From NCBI RefSeq assembly GCF_000003195.3, contig NC_012872.2, positions 26,407,258 to 26,471,257 of the forward strand: a DNA stretch of 64,000 nt, given 5' to 3'. A program made the translations under genes and the position numbers. The DNA is from Sorghum bicolor (Eukaryota > Streptophyta > Magnoliopsida > Poales > Poaceae). The notes beneath the pieces are model-generated. The model was not told the DNA's origin. It ran no database searches and worked only from the letters and a program-made list of their open reading frames with translations. Positions 32,950 through 45,298 of the stretch are shown here, one piece after another (positions within the stretch are counted from its first letter, which is position 1; the number at the start of each line of letters is the position of its first letter).

Positions 32950-35106
32950 GGCAAACTACGCGGCACGGCGGTGGTGACAGACACGACGGTGACGGACGCG
33001 GCGGTGACGGTGATTACAGCGGCGGCGGCTGCGTCGACACTGAAGATGGTAAGCCTAAAGCGTCGGCACAACTCTCGGACCTAAAGCGCGGAACGCGCGT
33101 GGTCAGTTTGCCCCTAAGCAGATTGTCATCGTCATCTACTCCGACTCGTCCTCTGACTCGGACTCCGACCCCGTCTTCAACCTCAAGCCGGCGACAAAGA
33201 CAACCACGGAGAAGAAGATGGTAAGATTAAATCATGAGTACCATTTTTGGGATTAAGGGTTACAAACTAGAAACAAAGATGCGGTCGTTGCCGCGCCTGC
33301 CCCCAAGCATGTCTCCTAGGTTCGGGCCAGTATTGGAAATTTGCAATGGATAATAATCTCTTCCATATGTTTCAATTCATCAGACTACCTATGGTGTGCA
33401 TGTTTCATATGTCTCTGCATCTGCTATAAGATACACAGGGATTTCTTTACTATTTTTAGATGCTCTAAGATAAGGGTTTGTCCACTTTTTAATGATCCAA
33501 TTAATCATATCGAGAAATCATTTGAAGATTTTGTGCTTGCAGAAGATATGGAGCAGAATTTTATAATGATATTAAAGCAGGCATAGGTACTAGTGTATAT
33601 GGCATACATCCAATATGTAATGGCAAGGATTCCTCAAACGCACTGCATGAACAAACAGATCAGACATATTCTAGCTACTTGATTTCACAATAATGCTATA
33701 TTTTTGGTCTGTATCTTCATATCTCAAAGCATGTCTTATTTTTTTGGTCTATATCTTCAGTGCCTAGTTGCTTGCCTAATGATGAGTCTAGAGTACATGA
33801 AAATCTTTGATGAGCATAGGGAATATGGTAGTATTAATTGAGGCCATGCTTATTAATTCTAATTTTTATGTAGTTATATCCATGCTTCAAGAAAATAACA
33901 TGTATTGACCATTATTCATCGTAGCTTGTGGAACTTGTATGATGCCTTACTACATCAGTAGGAGTATGCAGTTCCTGCATCGCCAGTCAAAGTTTGTGAA
34001 AAGTTTGCCTTGAAATTCAAAAGACTTGCTAACTCATATGGTCCACAATCGGACTACTTGTGTAGAAAGGAATCAGAGAATAAAAAATTCTATATGCAAA
34101 TTACTAGGTCGAGGGTACTAGCATATATTCTGTAGATCAAGCATTAGAAATTTATCAGCTACGCTGTGTCTGCAAGATCAGAAACATATTTCTAATCCTT
34201 TGAATATCAGTGAGCTGATCAAGCATATGCTGTGTCTGCAAAATCAGAAATTTCTTTGATCTGGATTACAAATATATAAATACTATATCATTCATGTGCC
34301 TGCATATATTCAAATCAACACATACCATAGATTTGGAAATTAATTTCAGCCATTAATTTCAATTTGTAATTTAGCATTTTTAGTTTGAAGTTGCATGTGG
34401 TTGTTAATAAATAATTTTGGTCCACCAGATCACCACAGGAGAAGCATCCAGGGCCAAAAGGGCCTCTTCCAATAACTACAATAAGGTAGCGGTTTCCGGT
34501 CTACAGTGTGCCAAAGGGGTGTTAACATTTTGTTCACATTGCACTCTATTCTTTTGCTGCAACAAAATTCAATTGCCATGTAGGCTAATATTAATTGTGG
34601 TCTATTCACTAATTTGTGTCCATCAGACCAGCGGGAAATTATCCACATTAGCAGTGTCTGGGGCCAAAAGAGCATCCTCTACTGCCAATAAGGCCCCGGT
34701 GTCTGCTATCAAGCGTGCCAAAGGGGGGCCTACTTTCTCTAAGAAGATGGTAAGATTTCTTCTTGTACAATCTCATTTTTGTGACATAAACATAAGTGAT
34801 CATTGGAATGAAGAACTGCTTTGTTCACAAATATAAGTGCATTTTTATTTGTAGGTTCCCAATTATGATCCGTATGAGGATGACAGTGGTGACGACTATT
34901 CCACCACTTGTTCCTTCACTGATGACAGTGATGTGGAACCCTCCAGCATGGACAAGCTGAAATTTGAAATTGACCTGGCTAAGGCCCATTGCCTTGGCTC
35001 CATGGATCACAATGCTAGCAAGTTTATCAATGACACAAAGAGTGATGCTGAAAAGAGGTTTGATAAGCTCTACAAGAAGATCCAGAAGTACAAGCTGAAG
35101 AAGTAA
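32950..35106 (+). CDS. Unidentified multi-exon gene, lysine/serine-rich with acidic C-terminus
   Basis: At least four exons share one phase. One ends at 33048 (ALA-rich, ...STLKM before GTAAGC). One is 33107-33220 (VIVIYSDSSSDSDSDP...EKKM before GTAAGA). One is about 34628-34749 (SGAKRASSTANKAPVSAIKR...SKKM before GTAAGA). The last, 34856-35106, opens VPNYDPYEDDSGDDYS and ends with a helical, charged tail (KRFDKLYKKIQKYKLKK) and TAA. An extra segment at 34432-34530 resembles the 34.6-kb exon and may be a duplicated exon. No start codon is found upstream of 33048, so the 5' end is missing or unannotated. Low-complexity basic and acidic regions suggest a nuclear protein. I do not recognise the family. 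Confidence 0.5.
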
Positions 35107-35329
35107 AGTGCATGCTGATGTGCTACTTCTCTTTTGGTGTAGGATAAATAAATGTTGGTAGTGAAAGGCTTGCTGTAACTTGGTGCATGTTGATGCAGAT
35201 ACTGCACTGCTGGGAATCATCATAACTTTGTCATTTTAATCTATTAGTTTCAAAGACCTAATGTACTGTTTGGCAACTGAGTTGCCTGTGACATGCCTAT
35301 GACCTAATGGCGTTTGAAGTTATTATTAG

Positions 35330-37905
35330 TGTAACACTCCTAGTGTTAGCTTGCATGATCATCATGAGCATTGCATCAACATAAGCATCATCATGATCAC
35401 TCATGAGCATCATACCATGATCACATGCCATTTCCTACATATACTATGTGATTGAATTGCTATAGGACTTGCTATGGTTGACTTTAATGGGTGACCAATG
35501 CCTACAAGTGTACATTGCTTTCCAAAATACATTAATCATGTTTAGAACAACATTTTGAACAAAGTTCATGTTGGAGGTTTTGGCCAAAAATGCCCCTAAG
35601 TCATGGTTAACCCTAGATTGACCTATTTGACCCCCTAGACCTCTTTTCAAACATGTTTTATGAAACTGGTGTTAGAGACCTTGCATGTAAATAACACCTA
35701 AAGCAAAGTTGTAGTAAATTTTATAGGCTACAAAAGTTATGTGGATGACTTGTTACGAAAATGCTTGGAACACATTCAAATTTGGCCCACAAGCCAGAAA
35801 TCAGTGCTGTTTTCACACTTAGTCTGGAATCTTACAGTTTCGGGGTAGGACTCTTGGGAGTGTTGTAGATTGAAATCCAGGCCGAGTTATGCTTTGATGC
35901 TTTAAGCAAACCTGTAGAACTCGTGTAGCTCTATCCAAAGGATCAAGTTTGAGCCAAAACCAACAAGTGAGCTGAGAGTAAAACGTTGTTGAAGATCGGG
36001 TTTCAGTCACGGTGATCGAGCGATTCAGTGAACGTTTCAGTTTGGGCAGAGTTCACCCACCGCCGCGAGCCATCCGATCCAAAACAAAGGGCCGAGATTA
36101 GAAGATACCCATTCGGGGTAGATTTTGATAAAGAGCCCTCGGAGTTTTTCTAAATAAACCCACAGTACTTTACGCCTTTCCAGAAACACGCTTTGTCCTT
36201 TAGAAAACGTATTTCACCTCGGTATGATTCAAAATACGTTTTCATCAAATTACAAGTTTGCCACTGGATTTCTTTTTGCTATAAAATATTCATTTAAACT
36301 CCGTTTTGACCCATTCAAATTGCGTTTGGATTCGTATTAATGAGCTCTACATGTTACTAACATTATTTTCTCAGTTTGAAACTTTTTAATTCCATGACCC
36401 TAATTAATTAATTACTTTTCTATATAAAATCTTAGAAAATTCACAACTTTACCGTTTCGACTCCGATTTTCGTGAACTTTACGTTTGTGTGATCGTAGCG
36501 CTGCGTAGAACATTTTGATAAACTTTTATATTTGTTTACCACTGTTTGGTGTATTGTTCTAATTATAGCTTGTTTGCTTCGTGTGTGATTGCCTACATTG
36601 GATTGTGTGTTGTTCATTGATGATCGGATATAGACGGTGAGCGATACGTTAGTGATCAAGTTCAAGCTTTTCAAGATCAGCAGCAGGGTCAGGAGAGCTT
36701 TGATCAAGGCAAGTATAACTTGGGACTATCCTTGTTACCTATACACAGTTAATACAATTCATATGCATGTGTCCACCTTGATGACCTTAGCAAAATCATA
36801 GATGATTGTTATCCTGAATTCCTTGTTACCTATTTGGATATGCATTTGGGTAGTTCTTGCTAGTGCTTGATTATTAATCCATGATCTTGTAACATGAATA
36901 TTTGAATATACAATAAACAATAAAATAAGCTTTCTAGTAACTTGAATATAAAGGGTGGAAAGAACTCTGGCTTTTGCTAAATTGATCTTGACCCTCCATA
37001 AGGACTTATCCCTTGGCAAAAGCTAGGACAACTCGTACAACCATGAGTGTTATATGGCTCTGGCTTTAGTCAAGTATGAGTAACTTTTCTAGCTCGTTAG
37101 CGGTTACCCGTTGTGGCGCAATTGGGGAATAGTAGACCGTGGATTCCTACGGGTGAATCACATGGACTGACTAATGAAACCAAGCGGCCCTAACTTGTTA
37201 GACGAACCTTTGAAAGACTTCATAGTGAACCCTGCCGGCTTTCCTTGGAAGTGAGCTAAGAGGTTGACGGGCCTCGGGCGAAAGGGTAAATCATGACTCA
37301 TGGGTAAAGATGTACAACCTCTGCAGAGTGTTAAATCTGGTATACTAGCCGTGCCCACAGATACGGGCGGCCCGGAAAACTAACGGAATAGATGGACACT
37401 GATGAACTTGATTAATGATGATAAATGATGGTTTATTATGTTGTTTATTTGTGTTATTCATAATTCTTGTATACATTTGATCATGTGGTTATGGGATTTA
37501 AGTTATGCTACCTTGACATTTGCTATCTAAATATAAATATGCTATCCACACATAAAAGCTAAATGCAGTCAAACCAGTGTCAGCTATTTGAGCCTCATGA
37601 ACCCCTGGTTATACTTGTCGAGTACGATATGTGCTCACTCTTGCAATTTTCCCCCACACATCAGGAGAAGTTTTGGGCTTGTGATCAACCAGTCAGTTGG
37701 ATCCTGTAGAGAGAAGTTAATACCCGAAGTTGGAGTTGTCAATCCGCTGTTTGCTACCAAAGGTTATATCTTTTATACTAAGTACGTTATATATTTATGC
37801 ATTGTCTTTTGATATTACCCCTTATTTGTAGCTATATGTGAGATTTGACTTCTAAAACTCACATATGGTGCATATCTGGTTTTGTCCTTAAAATCGGGAA
37901 TTACA
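35330..37905 (+). repeat. Chimeric 5' LTR
   Basis: The first ~735 bp (TGTAACACTCCTAGTGTTAG to about 36065) match the beginning of copy A (8239 backwards to about 7500), including AGTCATGGTTAACCCTAG and GTAGCTCTATCCAA words. From CATCCGATCC at 36071 to the end at 37905 (...ATCGGGAATTACA) it matches the 3' LTR of this element almost base for base. The change-over falls in a short unrelated stretch (about 36050-36070). Confidence 0.85.
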
Positions 37906-37908
37906 AAG

Positions 37909-37920
37909 TGGTATCAAAGC
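37909..37920 (+). promoter_or_regulatory. Primer-binding site complementary to initiator methionine tRNA
   Basis: TGGTATCAAAGC lies three bases after the 5' LTR end. It differs by one base from TGGTATCAGAGC, the usual plant initiator-tRNA-Met primer site used to start minus-strand DNA synthesis. Confidence 0.9.
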
Positions 37921-40337
37921 AATGCTGGCTGTAGGACACAAGCCTAGTTAGAAATTGGTCGTCTTAACGTTTTGGAATTGTCATAAAATCCTTGCTCTAT
38001 AAACCTTGGTATTTTCATCCATACTATATCCCTATCCTTGCTATTTGTCTCTACCTTGTTGCTTATTTTAAAAGTACTTGTTCTCATCTTCACTCCTTGA
38101 TTTGGTATGCTTCTAGAACCTTTTCTTCCCACCTTCTTGCATCTTTGAAATATAAGTTTTAGGATCTCTACCCTTAGTATGAAGAGAACGATAGTATCGC
38201 AAGTTGAGTGAAGTGTGAACCTTTAATGCTTAATTGGTTGTTATTATGTTTATGCTTGATTTGGATCTTTGTAATGAGTGAAATGAACTTGTGGATTTTC
38301 TTCACAATTTCATTTAGTTTATAAGCCTAAGGTATAAGGATTAATGAAATAAGTAGTTGGGTTTGGCTATCTCTTGTTTCTATCCTTTGCTGATTTCTGG
38401 AGCAGTCTGCAATAGTTTTGGTGTATCTCAAGATCTGATCGTGCAAGGTTTATCAATTTTTTCTGGTAACAACTAGACTTGAATATATTTCTCTGACCAC
38501 TAGAATCACCCTCACTGCTATTATGGTTTGGAAGTTACAAAAATCACAAGGTGATACAGATGGGCTGTCAAGAATCTGGACCAGTTTTAGTTACTTACTG
38601 TTTAGACATATATAACTATAGAATTTGGAAAAGTGTTCTATAGAAAAGTTGTAGACAATGTTCTAAGCTTTCCAACAGCATAAGCTGGAACTCATTTGGA
38701 TAAGTATAACTTGAGATATGATATTTACCCTTGGATGTTTCTGTTCTGTTTCAAGATCGGGACAGATCTGGCATTTCCTATTTTCAGCCTAGTTAAAGAC
38801 AGAATCTGGGAACACGTGATATATGAAAGTTGTAGAGGATTTCCCAAGCTTTTCAAAAATGTAAGGATCATCTCCAAATGGGTTAAGTAGCTCGAGATAT
38901 AATTTTTGGAAGTTACTGCACCTTTGCTGAGACATTGTCAGGATGGAATTTTAGTTTGGCTATTTTACCTAGGCTTAAAGATAGAATCTAAGTATGTCTT
39001 CTACAGGAAAGTTGTAGTGAATTTCATAAGCTTTCTAACCGTATAAGCTAATGCTCTATTGGATTAACAGAATAAGAGTTATGTCTAATTTACTACGCTG
39101 GTGTTTTCATGTCATGAGAAGATTTTAGGATACCTGTTTGTTCTCTTGCACATAAGTTCTTTGGGATGACAGAAGTTCTCAATGTTAACTTGTCTGGAAA
39201 ATATGCAAGCTACTTTCTTGGTCCCCTAGTTGACTTTTCTTAAGGGGGTAGCCCAATTAAAGAAGCTACAAGGAGAAGAAGTGGTTAAAGATATTAGGAT
39301 CGCAAGTGCTTGGTTAATTGGTTTTGATTCAAGATATCACCTCATTTAGAGAATATTAATAGAGATATATGTCATTGCTGATACTCATGGATTCAGAGTC
39401 ATGTATGAGGATCAGATGACACCAAAGGCTACAAAGTTGCATATACAATATGAGAGTGAAACGACTTAATTGCGACAAAGGTACCAATAGATGGAACTTA
39501 GTATTGAAACCAACCTTGGATTAAGAGACGTGGTACAAGGAATTTAAAAGACTATGATGTGTAGCGTCTAAAAAGGATAGGAGAATTAGTCCCTAATGTC
39601 CCCCAACCAACCTCGTCTTAAGGGGGGTAGTACCTTGATATCACTGGAAGATGCATTTTAAACTATCATGAAGTGATAACTGTCTCAAGATATCCTATGG
39701 TTATGATCAACTATCCTTGCCGTGTTACTGACGTTGGTCACTCGATGACAGGGAGTGCAGTGTCCCAAGGATCAGGAGCCCAATATGACGCCTCTCATGG
39801 GTAGGTGGGAAGAGTATGATCATCTTGTCATTGAAGAAGGATGTTATGAGTATGACGAACTTGAGTGTTATCAAAATAATAATATAGAAGAGCAAGTTGA
39901 CATTGAATCAAATTAGAATCCACAACGAGGAAGCTTTTGTTAGTTCAAACCCCAATTTGAGAGATACAAGCAGATCAAGTTTGCGCGAATATCAATTTGG
40001 TCATAAGCAAGGAAAACTTTACTATAAACCTCATTGTGCCAGAGTCACTCGACATTCCTTTGGTTCTCGGCAATGGATGGTTATGTGCACACAAAGGAGT
40101 GATATATGCTACCTAGTGGAAAATTTTCCTAACCGCACCATTAGGGAATAGAATTGAGTATCAAGGTGGCCTACTCCTACCTGAGGAGGCAAATCCCTAC
40201 TAAGTTATCATGTCTTGGAGTTGTAAGTCAGAAAGTTGGTAGTCACGATGGACTTTAGACACTCTATGGAAAATTTGAGTTTACCTCAACGTAAGTTGTG
40301 AAGTTGAAATAGTTATCAAGATCTTGTTCTTGTTTCT
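37921..40337 (+). other. Non-coding internal region with degenerate tandem repeats
   Basis: No gag or pol frame is present. At about 38600-39090 three loose repeats of about 180 bp share GAAAGTTGTAG...AAGCTTTC...ATAAGCT-like blocks. Two extra polypurine-like runs occur at about 39242 (AAGGGGGTAG) and 39615 (AAGGGGGGTAG), in addition to the real one at 40386. A short frame at 39897-40151 has no recognisable domain. The region looks like a shell that keeps only replication signals. Confidence 0.6.
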
Positions 40338-40430
40338 CTTTTGGAATCTGTGTCTCTTTCAAATCTCGAGGACGAGATTCAATTTAAGGGGGGTAGAGTT
40401 TGTAACACCCAAAATCTGATTTTTAATTAA
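40338..40430 (+). pseudogene. Gypsy polyprotein C-terminal remnant overlapping the polypurine tract
   Basis: The frame reads LLESVSLSNLEDEIQFKGGR, continues into the LTR and stops at 40428-40430. In Del/Tekay chromoviruses the polyprotein ends in an LEDE-FKGGR motif whose codons are the polypurine tract itself (AAGGGGGGTAGA, 40386-40397). This tail is the best clue to the clade of an otherwise coding-free element. Confidence 0.7.
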
Positions 40431-43152
40431 TAGGATTCAATTAAACATTTTTGGTGGGCATTTAATCTAGTAAATAAATAATTTTTGTCAAAATTAAAAT
40501 TTATCATAGGATTATAAATATGGTTGTGCATTCATGCTGAAAAATTCATTTTATTGTGATGAGTGATTTGACCAAAGATCAAAAATATTTCAAACATATT
40601 TAAATGGATTTGAAAATGTCTTGAAGGAAAAGAAAAAAAAAAGAAAAAAAGGAAAAAACCTCTCCCTCTCTTTTCTGTCCCGCAGGCCCAGCGCCACCTT
40701 CCCCTCTCTCCTGCAGCTGACGGCTGGGGCCCATTTGGCAGTGACTCCATCGTCTTCCTCGTCGAGTCGTGCACGAACAGGACACAATCGACGCCACCCG
40801 ATCCCGATTTCTTCGGGATTCCTTGCCTGAGCTGCGCGTGACCCGCTCCTATAAAGCCTGTAGCCCTCCCGCACACCCCTTTTCTCCATCCACGAGATTA
40901 GGAACTGCCCTTTTCGCCGGTGTCCCTGTTTTGGATCTCGCCGAGGCGCAGGAGCCGCCCGCCGTTGCCAATTCCGACGACCTTTGTCTCCGAGCCACCG
41001 TAACCTTTCTGCCGAGCTTCGGGCTGCGTTTGCGAAGCCCCTGAGTCTTACCCCTCGTGAATTCATGCTCTGTGTCACTCGTCGCAGGTCGCCGAAGTGT
41101 TTCAGGGAAACTCCCGTCCGTGGTTTGCGTCGTGCGCCTCTCCCGAGACCTCCCCGAGCTTCGTTAACACCCTAGGACCGAGTTCGCGATGGTCCTCTCT
41201 TGCTCCCGGAACTTTTCCCATCGAAAACCGAGCTTCCTAGTGCCTTCCCCACCAACTCCGGCGAGCTTTGCTCTATTCCGGCCAGGGAACTCCCATCATC
41301 CCCCTGAAATCATTCTGAGGCATCCGATCCAAACCAAGGGCCGAGATTAGAAGATACCCCTTCGGGGTAGATTTTGATAAATAGCCCTCGGAGTTTTTAA
41401 TAAACCCATAGTCCTTTACGCCTTTCTAGAAACACGCTTTGTCCTTTAGGAAACGTATTTTACCTCGGTATGATTCAAAATACGTTGTCATCAAATTACA
41501 AGTTTGCCACTGGATTTTTTTTGGCTATAAAATATTCATTTAAACTCCGTTTTGACCCATTCAAATTGCGTTTGGATTCGTATAAATGAGCTCTACATGT
41601 TAGTAACATTATTTTCTCAGTTTGAAAATTTTTTAATTCCGTGACCCTAATTAATTAATTACTTTTCTATATAAAATCTTAGAAAATATATAACTTTACG
41701 GTTTCGACTCCGATTTTCGTGAACTTTACGTTTGTGTGATCGTCGCGCTGCGTAGAACATTTTGATAAACTTTTATATTTGTTTACCACTGTGTGGTGTA
41801 TTGTTCTAATTATAGCTTGTTTGCTTCGTGTATGATTGCCTACATTGGATTGTGTGTTGTTGATTGATGATCGGATATAGACGGTGAGCGATACGTTGGT
41901 GATCAAGGTCAAGCTTTTGAAGATCAGCAGCAGGCTCAGGAGAGCTTTGATCAAGGCAAGTATAAGTTGGGACTATCCTTGTTACCTATACACAATTAAT
42001 ACAATTCATATGCATGTGTCCACCTTGATGACCTTAGCAAAATCATAGATGATTGTTATCCTGATTTCCTTGTTACCTATTTGGATATGCATTTGGGTAG
42101 TTCTTGCTAGTGCTTGATTATTAATCCATGATCTTGTAACATGAATATTTGAATATACAATAAACAATAAAATAAGCTTTCTAGTAACTTGAATATAAAG
42201 GGTGGAAAGAACTCTGGCTTTTGCTAGATTGATCTTGACCCTCCATAAGGACTTATCCCTTGGCAAAAGCTGGGACAACTCGTACAACCATGAGGGCTAT
42301 ATGGCTCTGGCTTTAGTCAAGTATGAGTAACTTTTCTAGCTCGTTAGCGGTTACCCATTGTGGTGCAATTGGGGAATAGCAGACCGTGGATTCCTACGGG
42401 TGAATCACATGGACTGACTAATGAAACCAAGCGGCCCTAACTTGTTAGACGAACCTTTGAAAGACTTCATAGTGAACCCTGCCGGCTTTCCTTGGAAGTG
42501 AGCTAAGAGGTCGATGGGCCTCGGGCGAAAGGGTAAATCATGACTCGTGGGTAAAGATGTACAACCTCTGCAGAGTGTTAAATCTGGTATACTAGCCGTG
42601 CCCACGGATACGGTCGGCCCGGAAAACTGACGGAATAGATGGACACTGATGAACTTGATTAATGATGATAAATGATGGTTTATTATGTTGTTTATTTGTG
42701 TTATTCATAATTCTTGTATACATTTGATCATGTGGTTATGGGATTTAAGTTATGCTACCTTGATATTTGCTATCCAAATATAAATATGCTATCCACACAT
42801 AAAAGCTAAATGCAGTCAAACTAGTGTCAGCTATTTGAGCCTCATGAACCCCTGGTTATACTTGTTGCGTATGATATGTGCTCACTCTTGCAATTTTCCC
42901 CCACACATCAGGAGAAGTTTTGGGCTTGTGATCAACCAGTCAGTTGGATCCTGTAGAGAGAAGTTAATACCCGAAGTTGGAGTTGTCAATCCGCTGTTTG
43001 CTACCAAAGGTTATATCTTTTATACTAAGTACGTTATATATTTATGCATTGTCTTTTGATATTACCCCTTATTTGTAGCTATATGTGAGATTTGACTTCT
43101 AAAACTCACATATGGTGCATATCTGGTTTTGTCCTTAAAATCGGGTATTACA
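40401..43152 (+). repeat. 3' LTR of the Del/Tekay-type element
   Basis: This starts TGTAACACCCAAAATCTG directly after the polypurine tract and ends GGTATTACA. Length is 2752 bp. A TATA box (TATAAAG, 40850-40856) precedes a GC-rich leader. Its first ~920 bp are unrelated to the start of the 5' LTR, while the remaining ~1830 bp are nearly identical. Frames within the GC-rich leader (40.6-41.2 kb) are not supported as proteins. Confidence 0.9.
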
Positions 43153-43909
43153 GGGTCTCCTCCCACTGCTGGCGCGGCAGCAGCGGCGTTGTTGCCGTTG
43201 TCGTTGGTGGTATCGTCGTCAGAGGCCACGACTCCATCCATGATGTTGAAGCACACCCTCGTGGGGTCATAGCTGTCAGACTCGAAATCAAGGTCAGGCT
43301 CTGTGGTGGTGTAAAAGCATCCTCGCCACTCTTCTGCTAGCTGCTGCCTCAGCGTAATGAGGGTGTATCATCCTGGTCCAAGAGCTTGAGGTCTACATAT
43401 TTGTGGGAAGCTCGAGTTCTTGGTTGACGACAGGGTTTCCCTCTGCGTTGTGGAATCACACGGGAGGGCCAGTGGCCGCTCCGTGTGTGCACTAGCACTG
43501 GGACGGATCATCACAGAGCAGGTTGCCGCAGCGTTGTCGAGGCCGAATGCAAGCAGACGCCGACCGACAAACAGCCCGTGCGGTAGTAGAGCGGATGGTG
43601 GTGAGGTCACGGGATCCTTGCCACGGAGCTGGGCTCCCTCGATTCCACAAAGTAGCGATCACCACTACGGCTAGCTGGCTCGCTCACCACCCCGAAACGT
43701 ATACCTAACGGACCCCCCACTAGAGGGTCTAGCTGGTCCACTCGGGGCAGCGACCGTGTGGTGGCCGAGAGGCGATGATGATGGTGCTGATCATGCCTCC
43801 TCTTGGGCGGGGAGGCATGGTGGTGTGGTCGACATGTGGCCCTCCCTAAGCGTGAGGGCACAATGCGTGCTTCACCCGATCCTCTGATAGAGAGCAGGGG
43901 GTAAGCCAT
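43153..43909 (-). pseudogene. Gypsy gag-like debris
   Basis: Minus-strand segments such as CFYTTTEPDLDFESDSYDP and TRVCFNIMDGVVASDDDT (43.15-43.34 kb), and a His/Arg-rich stretch with HHHASPPKRRHDQHHHH (about 43.75-43.83 kb), resemble parts of grass Ty3/gypsy gag proteins. Several stops break the frame. The identification is tentative. Confidence 0.3.
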
Positions 43910-44151
43910 AATAATAATGATAATAAAATATCATGTGTAATCCATAATAATAACGATAATAAAATATAAGCTCATGGGTAACTTTCCCAGATGGCTAACT
44001 TTGTTTCACAGATTCCACGCTGCATGGTGATCTGGTTTAGGAGTCTCGAGTTCATGTCCATCGACTTCGGCTACCTCATCACACAGTCACTTACTTTGGC
44101 AGGGGGTAAGCCATAATAATAATGATAATAAAATATAAGCTCATGGGTAAA
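43893..44151 (-). repeat. Repeated AT-rich block with TAA-triplet runs
   Basis: A ~50-bp block with GGGGGTAAGCCATAATAATAATG and ATATAAGCTCATGGGTAA occurs at about 43897-43982 (with an internal partial duplication) and again at about 44100-44151. The copies lie about 200 bp apart in direct orientation. They sit next to the presumed LTR end of the Athila-like element and may be flanking or U5 sequence. Confidence 0.6.
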
Positions 44152-45298
44152 TAACACAGTGATTAGAAAATAGACTACTCCTCGTATATGTAAGGTGACG
44201 TCAGATTAGGTAGAGAATGGATTCTAAGTTATCTCCTATCTACTAAGTCATAATCTACTCTAGTTATCTACAAGATCATATATAGTATAAAAGACTCTTC
44301 ATTCATGTATAAGGAACATTGCTAAAGTAAATCAGAACATCGCAAGACTTACTCCGCAATACAAATTCTGCATGTCCTATCAACGGAGGGTGGACTATAT
44401 AAGAATCAACGAAGCTGTCACTATCATAAACTACCACACGACTCGGCCAATAGGATACATTTGCAGGTAAATAACATCTAAGCACCACGCCTACATGTGA
44501 TATACCACTTAACTCCTTCGCGTCAAGAGCTAAGGGCTTTGCAAACTTATACATAAACTCATTATCAATCATAACTATATCAAATATAGAACTAGAGCAA
44601 ACTAAGAGCATAATAAATAGAGACATAATACAATTAGAACAAAGTATTAGAGAAAGATATGAAATAATACCAATCTTTATTAGAGAAGATCTGAATCCAG
44701 AGCACTAGGCTCTACTTCTCTAATTGCTATCTAATCAATCCTCTAAACTTGAAGGATTAGGGAGTAGCTAATACTAATTCTCTGTGGGATAGATGTCTAA
44801 ACCCTAACTTTGATGGCTACCTCTGATAATGATATCTCTTCCTCTCCCCCTAGGGTGGAGAGGCATTGATTATATAGTCCTTTCAAGTGAATTTGGGCCA
44901 TCGGATCAAACCGACATTGATCGCACGGTTTTCCTTGGTCCTTTAGGTCGGTGGAGCACGATCCAAGAGTTTGGTTCTGATTGGACTCCTGGCCAGGGCG
45001 GGCGCCCAAGGGGGGAGGGCGGGCGCCCTGCCCCCGAGCCCGTCCGGTCACCCGTTCATTCCCGTGGCTTCTGGACTCTTCTAGATTGAGGAAAATTGCG
45101 CGGCACATAATTATCTCGTTGTAAACATGACATGTGGGCCTTCTCTCCATATTTTCTGGTAACCCCCTGCAGAAATAGATAAACACCAAAGCTCGTGGAA
45201 TTCTGTCAAGTAAAACCCTGATTCTAGATGTTTGTTTCATTTGGATCCTTTTCCATGTTTAATTGATGGTTAAATTTAGTACTTAAGGACCGTCAACA
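44152..45298 (-). mobile_element. 3' LTR of the second Athila-like element (left end unresolved)
   Basis: The right edge is sharp. On the minus strand GCTTGGGGGAG (polypurine tract, 45299-45312) is followed by TGTTGACGGTCCTTAAG starting at 45298. A TATA-like ACTATATAATC lies on the minus strand at about 44869-44879. The left boundary given is a guess, since neither the terminal CA nor a target duplication could be confirmed. A minus-strand frame at 44303-44626 falls within the presumed R/U5 and has no recognisable domain. Confidence 0.5.

Larger units (their letters stand above)
35330..43152 (+). mobile_element. Non-autonomous Del/Tekay-type LTR retroelement with mismatched LTRs
   Basis: Components in order are a 5' LTR (35330-37905), a primer-binding site (37909-37920), an internal region without gag or pol, a polyprotein C-terminal remnant overlapping the polypurine tract (40338-40430), and a 3' LTR (40401-43152). 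The flanks do not match: ATTAG before 35330 and GGGTC after 43152. The LTRs are alike only in their 3' two thirds (36071-37905 versus 41321-43152). The 5' LTR start belongs to the copy A family. This points to recombination after insertion rather than a clean single insertion. Confidence 0.8.

Noticed and set aside
35320..35335. TTAGTG before TAACACTCC as a CACTA right terminus
   Set aside because: It is the TG start of the LTR preceded by chance bases, with no subterminal repeats or matching inverted end.
40532..41175. Long frames up to 162 residues on both strands
   Set aside because: GC-rich leader of the 3' LTR just after its TATA box; absent from the other LTR, and frames overlap on both strands.
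44303..44626. 107-residue minus-strand frame
   Set aside because: It lies in the presumed R/U5 of the Athila-like LTR and has no recognisable domain.
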